Source: Mycolicibacterium aurum
GTDB taxonomy: Bacteria > Actinomycetota > Actinomycetes > Mycobacteriales > Mycobacteriaceae
Length of the DNA: 64,000 nt
Direction of reading: 5' to 3'
Assembly (NCBI RefSeq): GCF_900637195.1
Contig: NZ_LR134356.1
Location: 5,146,001-5,210,000 of the forward strand
This document shows positions 56,270 through 63,765 of this stretch, one piece after another (position 1 is the first letter of the stretch; each line of letters begins with the position of its first letter). The notes under the pieces were generated by a model, which was not told where the DNA came from, did no database searches, and saw only the letters and a list, made by a program, of their open reading frames with translations. A program made the position numbers and the translations under genes.

Positions 56270-57760
56270 GTGGTGAACGACGCGCTGCACAACGCCGTCG
56301 CCGGTAACCGGGAGCACCGCTGGAGTGGGCGGCTCGTGCTCTGGGCGGCCGTTCTGACCCTGGCCAACGTCCTGGCCGACGTCGTCATCGGCTCGCCGAT
56401 GATGGTGCTGCCTCAGCTGCTCGATCATTTCGACACCGACCAGGTCGGGTGGCTGAACACCGGCGCGATGCTGGCGGGTGCGATCTGGTCACCGCTACTC
56501 GCGAAGAGTTCCGACGTCTTCGGTAAACGCCGAATCCTCGTCGTCACGCTGCTCGTCGCCGGTGCGGGAGCGCTGGTGTGTCTCATCGCCCCGAATGTCT
56601 GGATATTTCTCGCGGGCCGTTTCCTCCAGGGTGCCGCGTTCGCGGCGGTCTTCATCACCGTGACTCTCGTTCTGCAGATCTGTGGCCCCCGGGTGGCCAT
56701 GGCCATGGTCGGACTGGTGACGTCCGGTTCGTCGATCGTGGGAATCATCGAACCGTTCCTGATGAAGCCGGTCATCGATGCCTTCGGCTATCGCGGCGTA
56801 TTCATCGCGTCGGCGCTGCTGGCCGCGGCGGCCGCGCTGTGCGTACGTGCCGTCATCCCGGAGTCGCCGATCCGCAGCCCCGGCCGGATCGATCTGGGCG
56901 GGGCAGTCCTCCTCGGCGGTGGACTCGGCGCCGTGCTCGGCTACATCAGCCTCGGGAGAGACCTCGGGTGGTTGTCCGGGGGGATGACCATGCTGTTGGC
57001 GGGCGGTGTCGCGGCGCTGACGGCCTGGGCCGCCCTGGCACTGAGGGTCGACGAACCCATCATCGACCTCCGCGCACTGAGCCGGCCGATCCTGCTGACG
57101 CTGCTGACGTTGGTGCTGGCCGCCGGCTCATTCCGGAGCATGCTGCAACTCACCAGCATCGTCGCCCAGGTACCGCCCGATCTGGGGCTTGGTTACGGTC
57201 TGGGCCACGGCGAGGCGATCGCAGTGCTGCTCGCCGCGCCGAACGTCGGCATCGCGATCGGCGGCATCTGCGCCGGCTGGCTCGCGGGGCGGATCGGTCC
57301 GGCACTACCTCTACTCGGCGGCATCGGCCTCGGGACGACGGCGACCTTCGCGATGCTGGCCGGTGTGTCTTTGCTCCCGCTGGCGGTCGCATGCGGCGTC
57401 ATGGTCGGCCTGGCCGCCGGCGCGATCGGCACCTCCGGATACAACCTCGCGACCGGCGTCGGGCCGCCCGAACGTCAGGGCACCGTCGCCGGTCTGGTGT
57501 CGGTCGTCATGGCCCTCGGCTCCGTCGTCGTCAGCATTGCCGGCGGTGAGGTGCTCAAGGCGACTCAGATGTCCGGGGTCGACGCCGGCGACCCCGTGGC
57601 GAGCACGGCGTTCGGCGTACATCTCTACATCGCGATGTCGGGAGGACTCTTCCTCCTCGCCGCGCTGCCCGCGATCATGCTGGCACGCGACCGTGCCGGT
57701 CTACGTGGCGACGACCCCGCGCAGTCCGTCGGCCCCGAACAGCGGCTCCAGCATCGCTGA
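56270..57760 (+). CDS. MFS transporter (DHA-type drug/metabolite exporter)
   Basis: 496 aa from the GTG at 56270 (VVNDALHNAVAGNREHRWSGRLVLW). An upstream GTG at 56216 is in frame but would overlap the monooxygenase remnant and adds only low-complexity residues. About 12-14 hydrophobic segments follow. The loop 2-3 motif AKSSDVFGKRRILVVTLL (near 70-87) is the MFS signature, and FLQGAAFAAVFITV follows. It is likely a proton-driven exporter of a small molecule. The last 60 bp overlap the convergent SDR gene. Confidence 0.88.
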   Translation: MVNDALHNAVAGNREHRWSGRLVLWAAVLTLANVLADVVIGSPMMVLPQLLDHFDTDQVGWLNTGAMLAGAIWSPLLAKSSDVFGKRRILVVTLLVAGAGALVCLIAPNVWIFLAGRFLQGAAFAAVFITVTLVLQICGPRVAMAMVGLVTSGSSIVGIIEPFLMKPVIDAFGYRGVFIASALLAAAAALCVRAVIPESPIRSPGRIDLGGAVLLGGGLGAVLGYISLGRDLGWLSGGMTMLLAGGVAALTAWAALALRVDEPIIDLRALSRPILLTLLTLVLAAGSFRSMLQLTSIVAQVPPDLGLGYGLGHGEAIAVLLAAPNVGIAIGGICAGWLAGRIGPALPLLGGIGLGTTATFAMLAGVSLLPLAVACGVMVGLAAGAIGTSGYNLATGVGPPERQGTVAGLVSVVMALGSVVVSIAGGEVLKATQMSGVDAGDPVASTAFGVHLYIAMSGGLFLLAALPAIMLARDRAGLRGDDPAQSVGPEQRLQHR

Positions 57761-58543
57761 CAGGTCCGGGCCGCGACGGAGCCCGTGCCCACCGTCGACG
57801 TTGATGACCTGGCCGGTGATGAAGCTGGCCGCATCGCTGAGCAGGAACACCGCCAGGTTGGCGACGTCCTCGACCTCGCCCACCCGTGGCAGCGGCGTGC
57901 AGAGTCGGTAATCCTCGCTCAGCGCGGGGGTGTCGATGACCGGCGCGACCATGTCCGTGCGAGTGAGTCCGGGCCGAATGCCGTTCACGCGCACCGACGA
58001 CGGGCCGAGCTCGTCGGCGGCCACCATCATCAGGTGATCGAGCGCCGCCTTGGTGGGGCCGTAGGCGCCGAACCAGCGATGGGTGTTGCTCGAGGCGATC
58101 GACGAGATACCGACGAACGATCCGCCACCGCCCCGGACCAGTTCGCGCGCGGCGTGCTTGAGCACGTACATCGTGCCGTTGAGGTTGAGGTCGACGGTGT
58201 TGCGCCACGCCGCGCTATCCATCTGCGTCAGCGGTCCGATGGTCTCGGAGCCACCGGCGCTGTGCACCACGCCGTCGAGGCGTCCGTGCCAGGCGGTGGC
58301 GGCCGCCACCAGTCGCGACGCCTGATCCTCGTCGGTCACGTCGGCGGGCTCATAGATCACCGTGCCCGCGCCGTCGCCGCCATGGGCCGTGATCTCCTCC
58401 GCCGCGGCAGCCAGCTTGTCGGCGTTGCGCCCGGCCAGCACCGCGTTACCCCCGGAGGCCACGACCGCGGCGGCGATCCCCTTGCCGATCCCGCTGCCAC
58501 CGCCGGTGATCAGGTACGTGCGATCCGTTAACGAGAGCAGCAT
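57701..58543 (-). CDS. Short-chain dehydrogenase preceded by a KstR-type motif
   Basis: 280-aa classical SDR. It has TGGGSGIGKGIAAAVVASGG (residues 13-32), HSAGG replacing NNAG near 92, Ser in GISSIASSN near 145, YGPTKAA near 160 and the SDR end INVDGGHGLRRGPDLS. Length and C-terminal GLRRGPD resemble mycobacterial SDRs of fatty acid or steroid degradation. ATG with a weak Shine-Dalgarno. 45 bp upstream lies a TnnAACnnGTTnnA motif. It overlaps the MFS gene tail-to-tail, an unusually long 60-bp overlap. Confidence 0.88.
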   Translation of the reverse strand: MLLSLTDRTYLITGGGSGIGKGIAAAVVASGGNAVLAGRNADKLAAAAEEITAHGGDGAGTVIYEPADVTDEDQASRLVAAATAWHGRLDGVVHSAGGSETIGPLTQMDSAAWRNTVDLNLNGTMYVLKHAARELVRGGGGSFVGISSIASSNTHRWFGAYGPTKAALDHLMMVAADELGPSSVRVNGIRPGLTRTDMVAPVIDTPALSEDYRLCTPLPRVGEVEDVANLAVFLLSDAASFITGQVINVDGGHGLRRGPDLSAMLEPLFGADGLRGVVAT

Positions 58544-58587
58544 TGAGGAAATCCCTCCGACGAGTGCGCGATGGAAGCCTATCTAAC

Positions 58588-58601
58588 TAGAACAGGTTCC
58601 A
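58588..58601. promoter_or_regulatory. KstR-type operator
   Basis: TAGAACAGGTTCCA matches the published KstR consensus TnnAACnnGTTnnA at every fixed position, and the flanks extend the symmetry (AACT before, AGTT after). It is 45 bp upstream of the SDR start (minus strand) and just beyond the stop of the upstream enoyl-CoA hydratase gene. Confidence 0.68.
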
Positions 58602-58609
58602 GTTATACG

Positions 58610-59515
58610 TCACGGCTCGTCGCGGCGGGCCAGCTTCGGCGCACCGAGGGTGCGCCAGTCCGGCACATCGGGCGCTAACCCGACCGGATACCGGTTCTCG
58701 TTGGTCGCCGCCCAGTGCGCATGCCCGAGTTCGTGGATGTGGAACGCGTGCCGCAACGCCTCGGCGAAGCCCATGGCGTCGCTGGCCGCGTTCACCGAGT
58801 CCTTCACCAGCAGGGCGGCCATCGTCGGACGCTCGGCGATCCGACGGGCGAACTCCAGGGTCTTGTCCTCCAGCTCCGCGCGGGCAAACACCTTCGACAC
58901 CATTCCGAGCCTGTGCGCCTCGTCGGCGTCGATCGCGTCCCCGGTGAGCAGCAGCTCCTTGGCCTTGCGGGCACCGAACTCCCAGGGGTGCGCGTAGTAC
59001 TCGACGCCGGGCATGCCCATGCGCACCGCGACGACATCGCTGAACCTCGCGTCGTCGGCGGCCACGATCAGATCGCAGGCCCAGATCAACATCAGTGCCG
59101 CCGAGATGGCGTTGCCCTGCACCTGGGCGATGGTGATCTTGCGCAGGTCACGCCAGCGGGTGGTGTTCTCGAAGAAGTAGTGCCACTCCTGCAGATACGT
59201 CCGCTCGGTCACCGACCCCCGCGTCGCCCCGTTGAACCGAAACGTGGGGTGCTGACCAGCGCCCGGCGCCCGCTCGGCGAGCGCTTCCTCGGACCCGAGA
59301 TCGTGGCCTGCCGAGAAGTTCTTTCCGCGCGCCGCGAGGATGACCACTCGCACGTCGTCGTCGGCCTCCGCCCGCCCGAACGCCTCGTCCAGCTGGACCA
59401 GCAACGTGCGCGACTGCGCGTTCTGCGCCTCCGGCCGGTTCAACCAGATGCGTGCGATGCGACCGTCATCGAGGGTCTCGTATGTCACCTGCTCGGGGTT
59501 TGCCACCCGTTGCAC
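58610..59515 (-). CDS. Enoyl-CoA hydratase/isomerase family protein
   Basis: 301 aa from the GTG at 59515 (GTG at 59506 is possible). The crotonase fold shows IARIWLNRPEAQNAQSRTLL, the oxyanion-hole block KNFSAGHDLGSEEAL near 65 and QGNAISAALMLIWACDLIVAADDARFSD near 134-160. The Glu pair of true hydratases is not clear, since GNAISAAL replaces the usual GYALGGG-like block, so the reaction is uncertain. The insertion near 80-115 (NGATRGSVTERTYLQEWHYFFENTTRW) is typical of a mycobacterial subgroup. It may share control with the downstream SDR. Confidence 0.88.
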   Translation of the reverse strand: MQRVANPEQVTYETLDDGRIARIWLNRPEAQNAQSRTLLVQLDEAFGRAEADDDVRVVILAARGKNFSAGHDLGSEEALAERAPGAGQHPTFRFNGATRGSVTERTYLQEWHYFFENTTRWRDLRKITIAQVQGNAISAALMLIWACDLIVAADDARFSDVVAVRMGMPGVEYYAHPWEFGARKAKELLLTGDAIDADEAHRLGMVSKVFARAELEDKTLEFARRIAERPTMAALLVKDSVNAASDAMGFAEALRHAFHIHELGHAHWAATNENRYPVGLAPDVPDWRTLGAPKLARRDEP

Positions 59516-59586
59516 ATTACGGCCGAAGTGTCACGGCCACGAACTAGGGCCTCGGCTCTCACCTCGAAGTTGGCTAGAGTTGTGCC

Positions 59587-59754
59587 ATGCCCGCCAAACC
59601 TGACCCCGCCGAGATCGGCGACGTCGAACCGATCGCCGACGTCACCGAACGCCAGGCTCGCCAAGTTGTCGCCGCGTACGCGACCGACGCCGACGAGTGC
59701 CGCGTCTTCCTGTCGATGCTCGGCATCGGACCGGCGAAGCTCACCGACGCCTAA
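59587..59754 (+). CDS. Small conserved protein preceding otsA (Rv3489-like)
   Basis: 55 aa, ATG to TAA; the stop overlaps the otsA start (TAATG). The product starts MPAKPDPAEIGDVEPIAD and includes TERQARQVVAAYATDADECRVFLSMLGIGP, a short helix pair. The same-size Rv3489 lies in front of otsA in H37Rv as I remember it. The tight coupling suggests a regulatory or stabilising partner of OtsA. Confidence 0.8.
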   Translation: MPAKPDPAEIGDVEPIADVTERQARQVVAAYATDADECRVFLSMLGIGPAKLTDA

Positions 59755-61274
59755 TGACGGACCAGAGCGGCCCTGAGGTCCGCTCCGGCTCGGCGCACCC
59801 TGCTCCACCTTCGGCGTCGGCCGATTTCGTGGTCGTGGCCAACCGCCTCCCCATCGACATCGTCCGGTTGCCTGACGGCACCACCGAGTTCAAACAGAGC
59901 CCCGGCGGCCTGGTGACCGCCCTCGAACCCCTACTTCGGCGGCGCCGCGGCGCCTGGATCGGCTGGCCGGGTATCCCCGAGGAGCCGGACGACCCCAACG
60001 GCTCGGACGAGCCGATCGAGCTCGACGGAATGACGCTGGTCCCGGTTCGCCTGAGCGCCCAGGACGTGGCCGAGTACTACGAGGGTTTCTCCAACGCGAC
60101 CCTGTGGCCGCTGTACCACGACGTCATCGTCAAGCCGATCTACCACCGGCAGTGGTGGGACCGCTACGTCGAGGTCAACCGGCGATTCGCCGAAGCGACC
60201 GCACGCACAGCCGCCGAGGGCGCGACCGTCTGGGTGCAGGATTACCAGCTGCAGCTGGTTCCCAAGATGTTGCGCATGCTGCGGCCCGACGTGACCATCG
60301 GCTTCTTCCTGCACATCCCCTTCCCCCCGGTCGAGCTGTTCATGCAGATGCCGTGGCGCACCGAGATCATCGAAGGTCTCCAGGGCGCCGATCTGGTGGG
60401 CTTCCACTTGCCCGGCGGCGCACAGAACTTCCTGATCCTGTCCCGTCGGCTGGTCGGCGCCACCACCTCGCGTGGCAACGTCGGTGTGCGCTCCCGCTTC
60501 GGCGAAGTGCATGTCGGATTCCGCACCGTCAAGGTTGGCGCGTTCCCGATCTCCATCGACTCGACCGAGCTGGACAAGCAGGCGCGCACCAAGGCGATCC
60601 GCCAGCGGGCCCGCGAGATCCGCGCCGAGTTGGGCAATCCGCGCAAGATCTTGCTCGGCGTCGACCGACTCGACTACACCAAGGGCATCGATGTGCGGCT
60701 GCGGGCGTTCTCCGAACTGCTCGAGGAGGGCCGGATCGACCCTCACGACACCGTCCTCGTCCAGCTGGCCACCCCGAGCCGCGAACGCGTGGAGAGCTAC
60801 ATCGCGATGCGCGAGGACATCGAGCGTCAGGTCGGGCACGTCAACGGCGAGTTCGGCGAAGTGGGCCACCCCGTCCTGCACTACCTGCATCGGCCCGTCC
60901 CCCGAGAGGACCTGGTCGCGTTCTTCGCCGCCGCCGACGTCATGCTCGTCACGCCGCTGCGGGACGGGATGAACCTCGTGGCCAAGGAATACGTGGCCTG
61001 CCGCAACGACCTCGGCGGTGCGCTGGTGCTCAGCGAGTTCACCGGCGCCGCAGCGGAATTGCGCCAGGCCTACCTGACCAACCCGCATCACCTCGAGGGC
61101 ATCAAGGACACCATCGAGGCGGCACTGAATCAGACCCCCGAGGAGGGCAGGCGCCGCATGCGCGCGCTACGTCGTCAGGTGCTCGCCCACGACGTCGACC
61201 GGTGGGCGCGATCCTTCCTCGACGCCCTGGCCAACAAGCCGCAGCAGCCCGAACCTGATCTTCAGCTGGAGTGA
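59754..61274 (+). CDS. otsA: Alpha,alpha-trehalose-phosphate synthase (UDP/ADP-forming)
   Basis: 506-aa GT20 retaining glycosyltransferase that makes trehalose-6-phosphate from glucose-6-phosphate and a nucleotide-glucose. Family blocks are VVVANRLPIDI near 25, SPGGLVTALEPLL near 49, VWVQDYQLQLVP near 160, GFFLHIPFPP near 182, LLGVDRLDYTKGI near 300 and DVMLVTPLRDGMNLVAKEYVA near 400. The full length of mycobacterial OtsA is present. Trehalose made here supports the cell envelope. The otsB phosphatase gene is not in the window. Confidence 0.96.
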   Translation: MTDQSGPEVRSGSAHPAPPSASADFVVVANRLPIDIVRLPDGTTEFKQSPGGLVTALEPLLRRRRGAWIGWPGIPEEPDDPNGSDEPIELDGMTLVPVRLSAQDVAEYYEGFSNATLWPLYHDVIVKPIYHRQWWDRYVEVNRRFAEATARTAAEGATVWVQDYQLQLVPKMLRMLRPDVTIGFFLHIPFPPVELFMQMPWRTEIIEGLQGADLVGFHLPGGAQNFLILSRRLVGATTSRGNVGVRSRFGEVHVGFRTVKVGAFPISIDSTELDKQARTKAIRQRAREIRAELGNPRKILLGVDRLDYTKGIDVRLRAFSELLEEGRIDPHDTVLVQLATPSRERVESYIAMREDIERQVGHVNGEFGEVGHPVLHYLHRPVPREDLVAFFAAADVMLVTPLRDGMNLVAKEYVACRNDLGGALVLSEFTGAAAELRQAYLTNPHHLEGIKDTIEAALNQTPEEGRRRMRALRRQVLAHDVDRWARSFLDALANKPQQPEPDLQLE

Positions 61275-61750
61275 CAACGCTCAAATAGGCTGCGGCGCAA
61301 CGCATTACATTAGCGTGCAATTGCGGCAAATTCGGCTCCCGGTTTTGCGGCGGGTGCGCTTGCGGCCTTCCCGTTTCAACTTGCCGCTGTCGGGCCAGCT
61401 TGAAGGCCGCCGCATTGCGCGACGGAAAATGTTCGAGGAACCTGCCGGCACCTCGCCTCGGCTCCGCCCGTTGCCCACAAGCGCCGCTCTACCGCAACAG
61501 GATTCATTGTCATTCCCATAGTCGCGCCAGCGATTATTGACAGTCGCGGCAAAGCGCAGAATTGACGCCGCTGCGCGATATCGCCATTAGTTTCTATGTG
61601 ACATTGCGTCACATATTACGTCTTTCGCGCACTTCAAGATCTTTTCGGCTTTCTCAAATTTCTCCTCCAGCAAATGGTTAATGTTCCCGCTGTCGCGCAC
61701 GAAGATGCGGCCCAAGAGCAGTATTCACCCACTCCTGAAGGGGTTCAGTC
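61275..61750. other. 476-bp intergenic region, long leader of the glycine-rich protein gene
   Basis: No convincing gene: a 68-codon frame at 61315 has atypical composition. The region is clearly less GC-rich than its neighbours from about 61500 on. A possible -35 TTGACG (61562) and -10 CATTAG (61585) with a 17-bp spacer precede the 21-bp palindrome at 61595. If used, this promoter gives a leader of roughly 150 nt before the ATG at 61751. Confidence 0.6.
61595..61615. promoter_or_regulatory. Perfect 8-5-8 palindrome upstream of the glycine-rich protein gene
   Basis: Arms TATGTGAC and GTCACATA with a 5-nt spacer (ATTGC). The TGTGA/TCACA halves resemble Crp/Fnr-family sites but the halves are 7 nt apart, one more than in the standard site. 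It sits just after the possible -10 element, the place of a repressor operator. Confidence 0.6.
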
Positions 61751-63208
61751 ATGTCCAAGCACCGCACAAGAGGCCGGCAGTTGGCGGTAAAGGGGTATCT
61801 GGCCACAGGCGTATCCGGCGCAGCACTGGTGGGAGTTGGCCTCCTGCTGTCCTGGCCCTCCGACCTACCGGCGCCCGTCACTTCAGACGTCCGTCTGGCA
61901 TCGACCGAATCCTCCCTCGCTCCCGAGGGCAGCGATCCCAATCCGTGGCTGATCGGGCAGGGCGGTGCGCTGCAGGTCAACTCGCACAACGGTGCTCGGT
62001 CGCAGACCCTCTCGGCTGCGGCACCGGCGATCGCACTGCGGCCGATGATCGGGCCGGGCGGCTGGCTCATCGGAGACGGGCTCGACGCGCTGGCACTGGA
62101 CCCGACATGCACTGTCGGGTGCAAGGGCGGCAATGGCGGTCTGCTGAGCGGCAACGGCGGCGACGGCGCCTTCGGCGGGGCCGGCGGCAGCGGCGGCTTC
62201 TTCTTCGGCAACGGCGGCAACGGCGGCCAGGGCGTGGACGCGTACACGACAACGGACGGGACCCGCGTGGCTGCGGTGTCGGGAGGCGTCGGCGGCAACG
62301 GCGGCTTCTTCTTCGGTGATGCCGGCGACGGCGGCAACGGCGGCAATGACTACAACTCCTCGAATTCGTCGACGCCAGGTGCCAACGACGCTGTCGGCGC
62401 ATCGGGCGGTGCCGGCGGTCGAGGCGGTTACCTCGGCGGTAACGGCGGTAACGGCGGCATCGGCGGGCTCGCCGACTCGGTCAACGGAGACGCCGACGGC
62501 GGCGACGGCGGCAGGGGTGGTAGTGCCAGCACCGGCACCGGTGGCACCGGCGGTGCCGGTGGCTCAGGTTCCAGTGACGCCGACAGCACCCACACCGTAA
62601 CCGGCGGCAACGGCGGCGCAGGCGGGGACGGAGCGCCCGGCGGGGCCGGCGGCAACGGCGGCACGGTGAACAACGCCTTCGGCAACGGCGCGAACGGAGT
62701 CGGCGGCAGCGGTGGCGCCGGGGGCTCATCGAGCAGCGGCGCCGGCGGGGCCGGTGGCAAGGGCGGGTTCGTGGCCACCGACGAAGGTGACGCCACGGGC
62801 GGGGCAGGAGGCGCAGGTGGCCGCGCCAATGGCTCGGCAACCGGCGGCGACGGCGGCGACGGTGCCTCGGCAAGTTCCGCCGGCGACAACCGATTCGGCG
62901 AGGACGGCAACGGCGGCATAGCGGTCGGTGGCGCGGGCGGAGCCGGCGGCAGCGGCGGCGCGTCAGGCGGCGACGGCGGCGACGGCGGTACTGCCGATAC
63001 CGACGGTGGGCCTGCCGCCAGTGGCGGCGACGGTGGCGGCGGCGGAGCGGGCGGATTCGTCGGCGGCGACGGCGGCTCCGGCGGTGACGGCGGCGGCGCA
63101 CTGGGCGGCGACACCAACACTCCCGGCGACGGCGGCTCCGGCGGTTCGGGCGGCCTTGGCGGCAGCGACGGCGACAGCGGTTCCGACGGAACCTCCGGCG
63201 CCGACTAG
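61751..63208 (+). CDS. Exported glycine-rich PGRS-like protein without a PE domain
   Basis: 485 aa. The N-terminus MSKHRTRGRQLAVKGYLATGVSGAALVGVGLLLSW is a signal sequence or anchor. A unique segment (residues 40-118) contains two NPWLIGQGG / PGGWLIGDG motifs that resemble the linker before PGRS domains, and a CTVGCKGG Cys pair near residue 117. From about 120 to 485 there are dense GGNGG, GGDGG and GGAGG repeats interrupted by FFFG, SSN and D-rich spots. A Gly-Gly-X PGRS domain forms polyglycine-II-like sheets and may bind calcium (family model). ATG start preceded by GAAGGGG. Followed by a strong terminator. Confidence 0.85.
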   Translation: MSKHRTRGRQLAVKGYLATGVSGAALVGVGLLLSWPSDLPAPVTSDVRLASTESSLAPEGSDPNPWLIGQGGALQVNSHNGARSQTLSAAAPAIALRPMIGPGGWLIGDGLDALALDPTCTVGCKGGNGGLLSGNGGDGAFGGAGGSGGFFFGNGGNGGQGVDAYTTTDGTRVAAVSGGVGGNGGFFFGDAGDGGNGGNDYNSSNSSTPGANDAVGASGGAGGRGGYLGGNGGNGGIGGLADSVNGDADGGDGGRGGSASTGTGGTGGAGGSGSSDADSTHTVTGGNGGAGGDGAPGGAGGNGGTVNNAFGNGANGVGGSGGAGGSSSSGAGGAGGKGGFVATDEGDATGGAGGAGGRANGSATGGDGGDGASASSAGDNRFGEDGNGGIAVGGAGGAGGSGGASGGDGGDGGTADTDGGPAASGGDGGGGGAGGFVGGDGGSGGDGGGALGGDTNTPGDGGSGGSGGLGGSDGDSGSDGTSGAD

Positions 63209-63222
63209 CGGATCCGCGAAAG

Positions 63223-63255
63223 AGCGGCGTCCCTGCGGTTAGCGGGGACGCCGCT
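63223..63255. terminator. Rho-independent-like hairpin between convergent genes
   Basis: AGCGGCGTCCC (63223-63233) pairs perfectly with GGGACGCCGCT (63245-63255) around an 11-nt loop. There is no U-tract, as is common in mycobacterial intrinsic terminators. It lies between the glycine-rich gene (plus) and the Mce-associated gene (minus) and can serve both strands. Confidence 0.8.
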
Positions 63256-63270
63256 TGCCGGCCACAGATC

Positions 63271-63765
63271 TCAGATCGGTGTGATGTAGTTGATCAGCCA
63301 CTTGTCGCCGATCTTCTGGTAGTCCACGCGTAGCCGGCTGCCGTCATAGATGGGCTGGCGGGACTTGTCGGTCACGGTCCGATTCATGTACACCATCACC
63401 GATGCCGACGTGCGTTGCGCGGCAAGCACTCCCGCGCCGACCACGTTAGCCTGGCTGACCAGCTGACGCTCCCGGGCCTGCGGGATGATGTCCTTGTTGG
63501 CGCGTTCCTGGAACTCTTGCCGGTAGCTGGGCGTCAGCAACGGATAGACCTCGGTGAGGCTGCGTTCCACGGTCTGGTAGTCGTACCCGAACACGCGCGG
63601 AATCTGCTCGATGGCCAGCGACGGAAGTTCCGCGCGGGCCGATTGCTCGCTGCGCAATTCGACGCCGTCCCAGAAGAGCCAGCCCCCGACAGCACCCAGG
63701 CCGACGAACGCCGTCGACAACACGACCGCCAGCGCACCCAGGAGCTTGGCGACACGCTTGCTCAT
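63271..63765 (-). CDS. Mce-associated membrane protein (Rv3492c-like)
   Basis: 164 aa. One N-terminal TM helix (about residues 8-30: LGALAVVLSTAFVGLGAVGGWLFW) is followed by a periplasmic NTF2-like domain: DYQTVERSLTEVYPLLTPSYRQEFQERAN and SVMVYMNRTVTDKSRQP, and a C-terminal GDKWLINYITPI. This is the classic Mas (Mce-associated) layout. Location next to otsA matches Rv3492c at the end of the mce4 (cholesterol import) operon. Mas proteins stabilise the Mce complex. The ATG overlaps the stop of the upstream gene by one base. Confidence 0.9.
   Translation of the reverse strand: MSKRVAKLLGALAVVLSTAFVGLGAVGGWLFWDGVELRSEQSARAELPSLAIEQIPRVFGYDYQTVERSLTEVYPLLTPSYRQEFQERANKDIIPQARERQLVSQANVVGAGVLAAQRTSASVMVYMNRTVTDKSRQPIYDGSRLRVDYQKIGDKWLINYITPI

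Noticed and set aside
59543..59553. ACTAGGGCCTC near the enoyl-CoA hydratase start resembling the adhB palindromes
   Set aside because: Only one half matches; the symmetric half is missing, so I do not call it an operator.
61315..61521. 68-codon plus frame in the leader of the glycine-rich gene
   Set aside because: No Shine-Dalgarno, Arg/Pro-rich random composition, and the first codons overlap no promoter-like start. More likely non-coding.
62067..63120. Long minus-strand frames with Pro- or Arg-rich products opposite the glycine-rich gene
   Set aside because: They are mirror images of GGC/GGN codons. Composition is pure Pro-Pro-Leu or Arg repeats, with no start context and no homology pattern.
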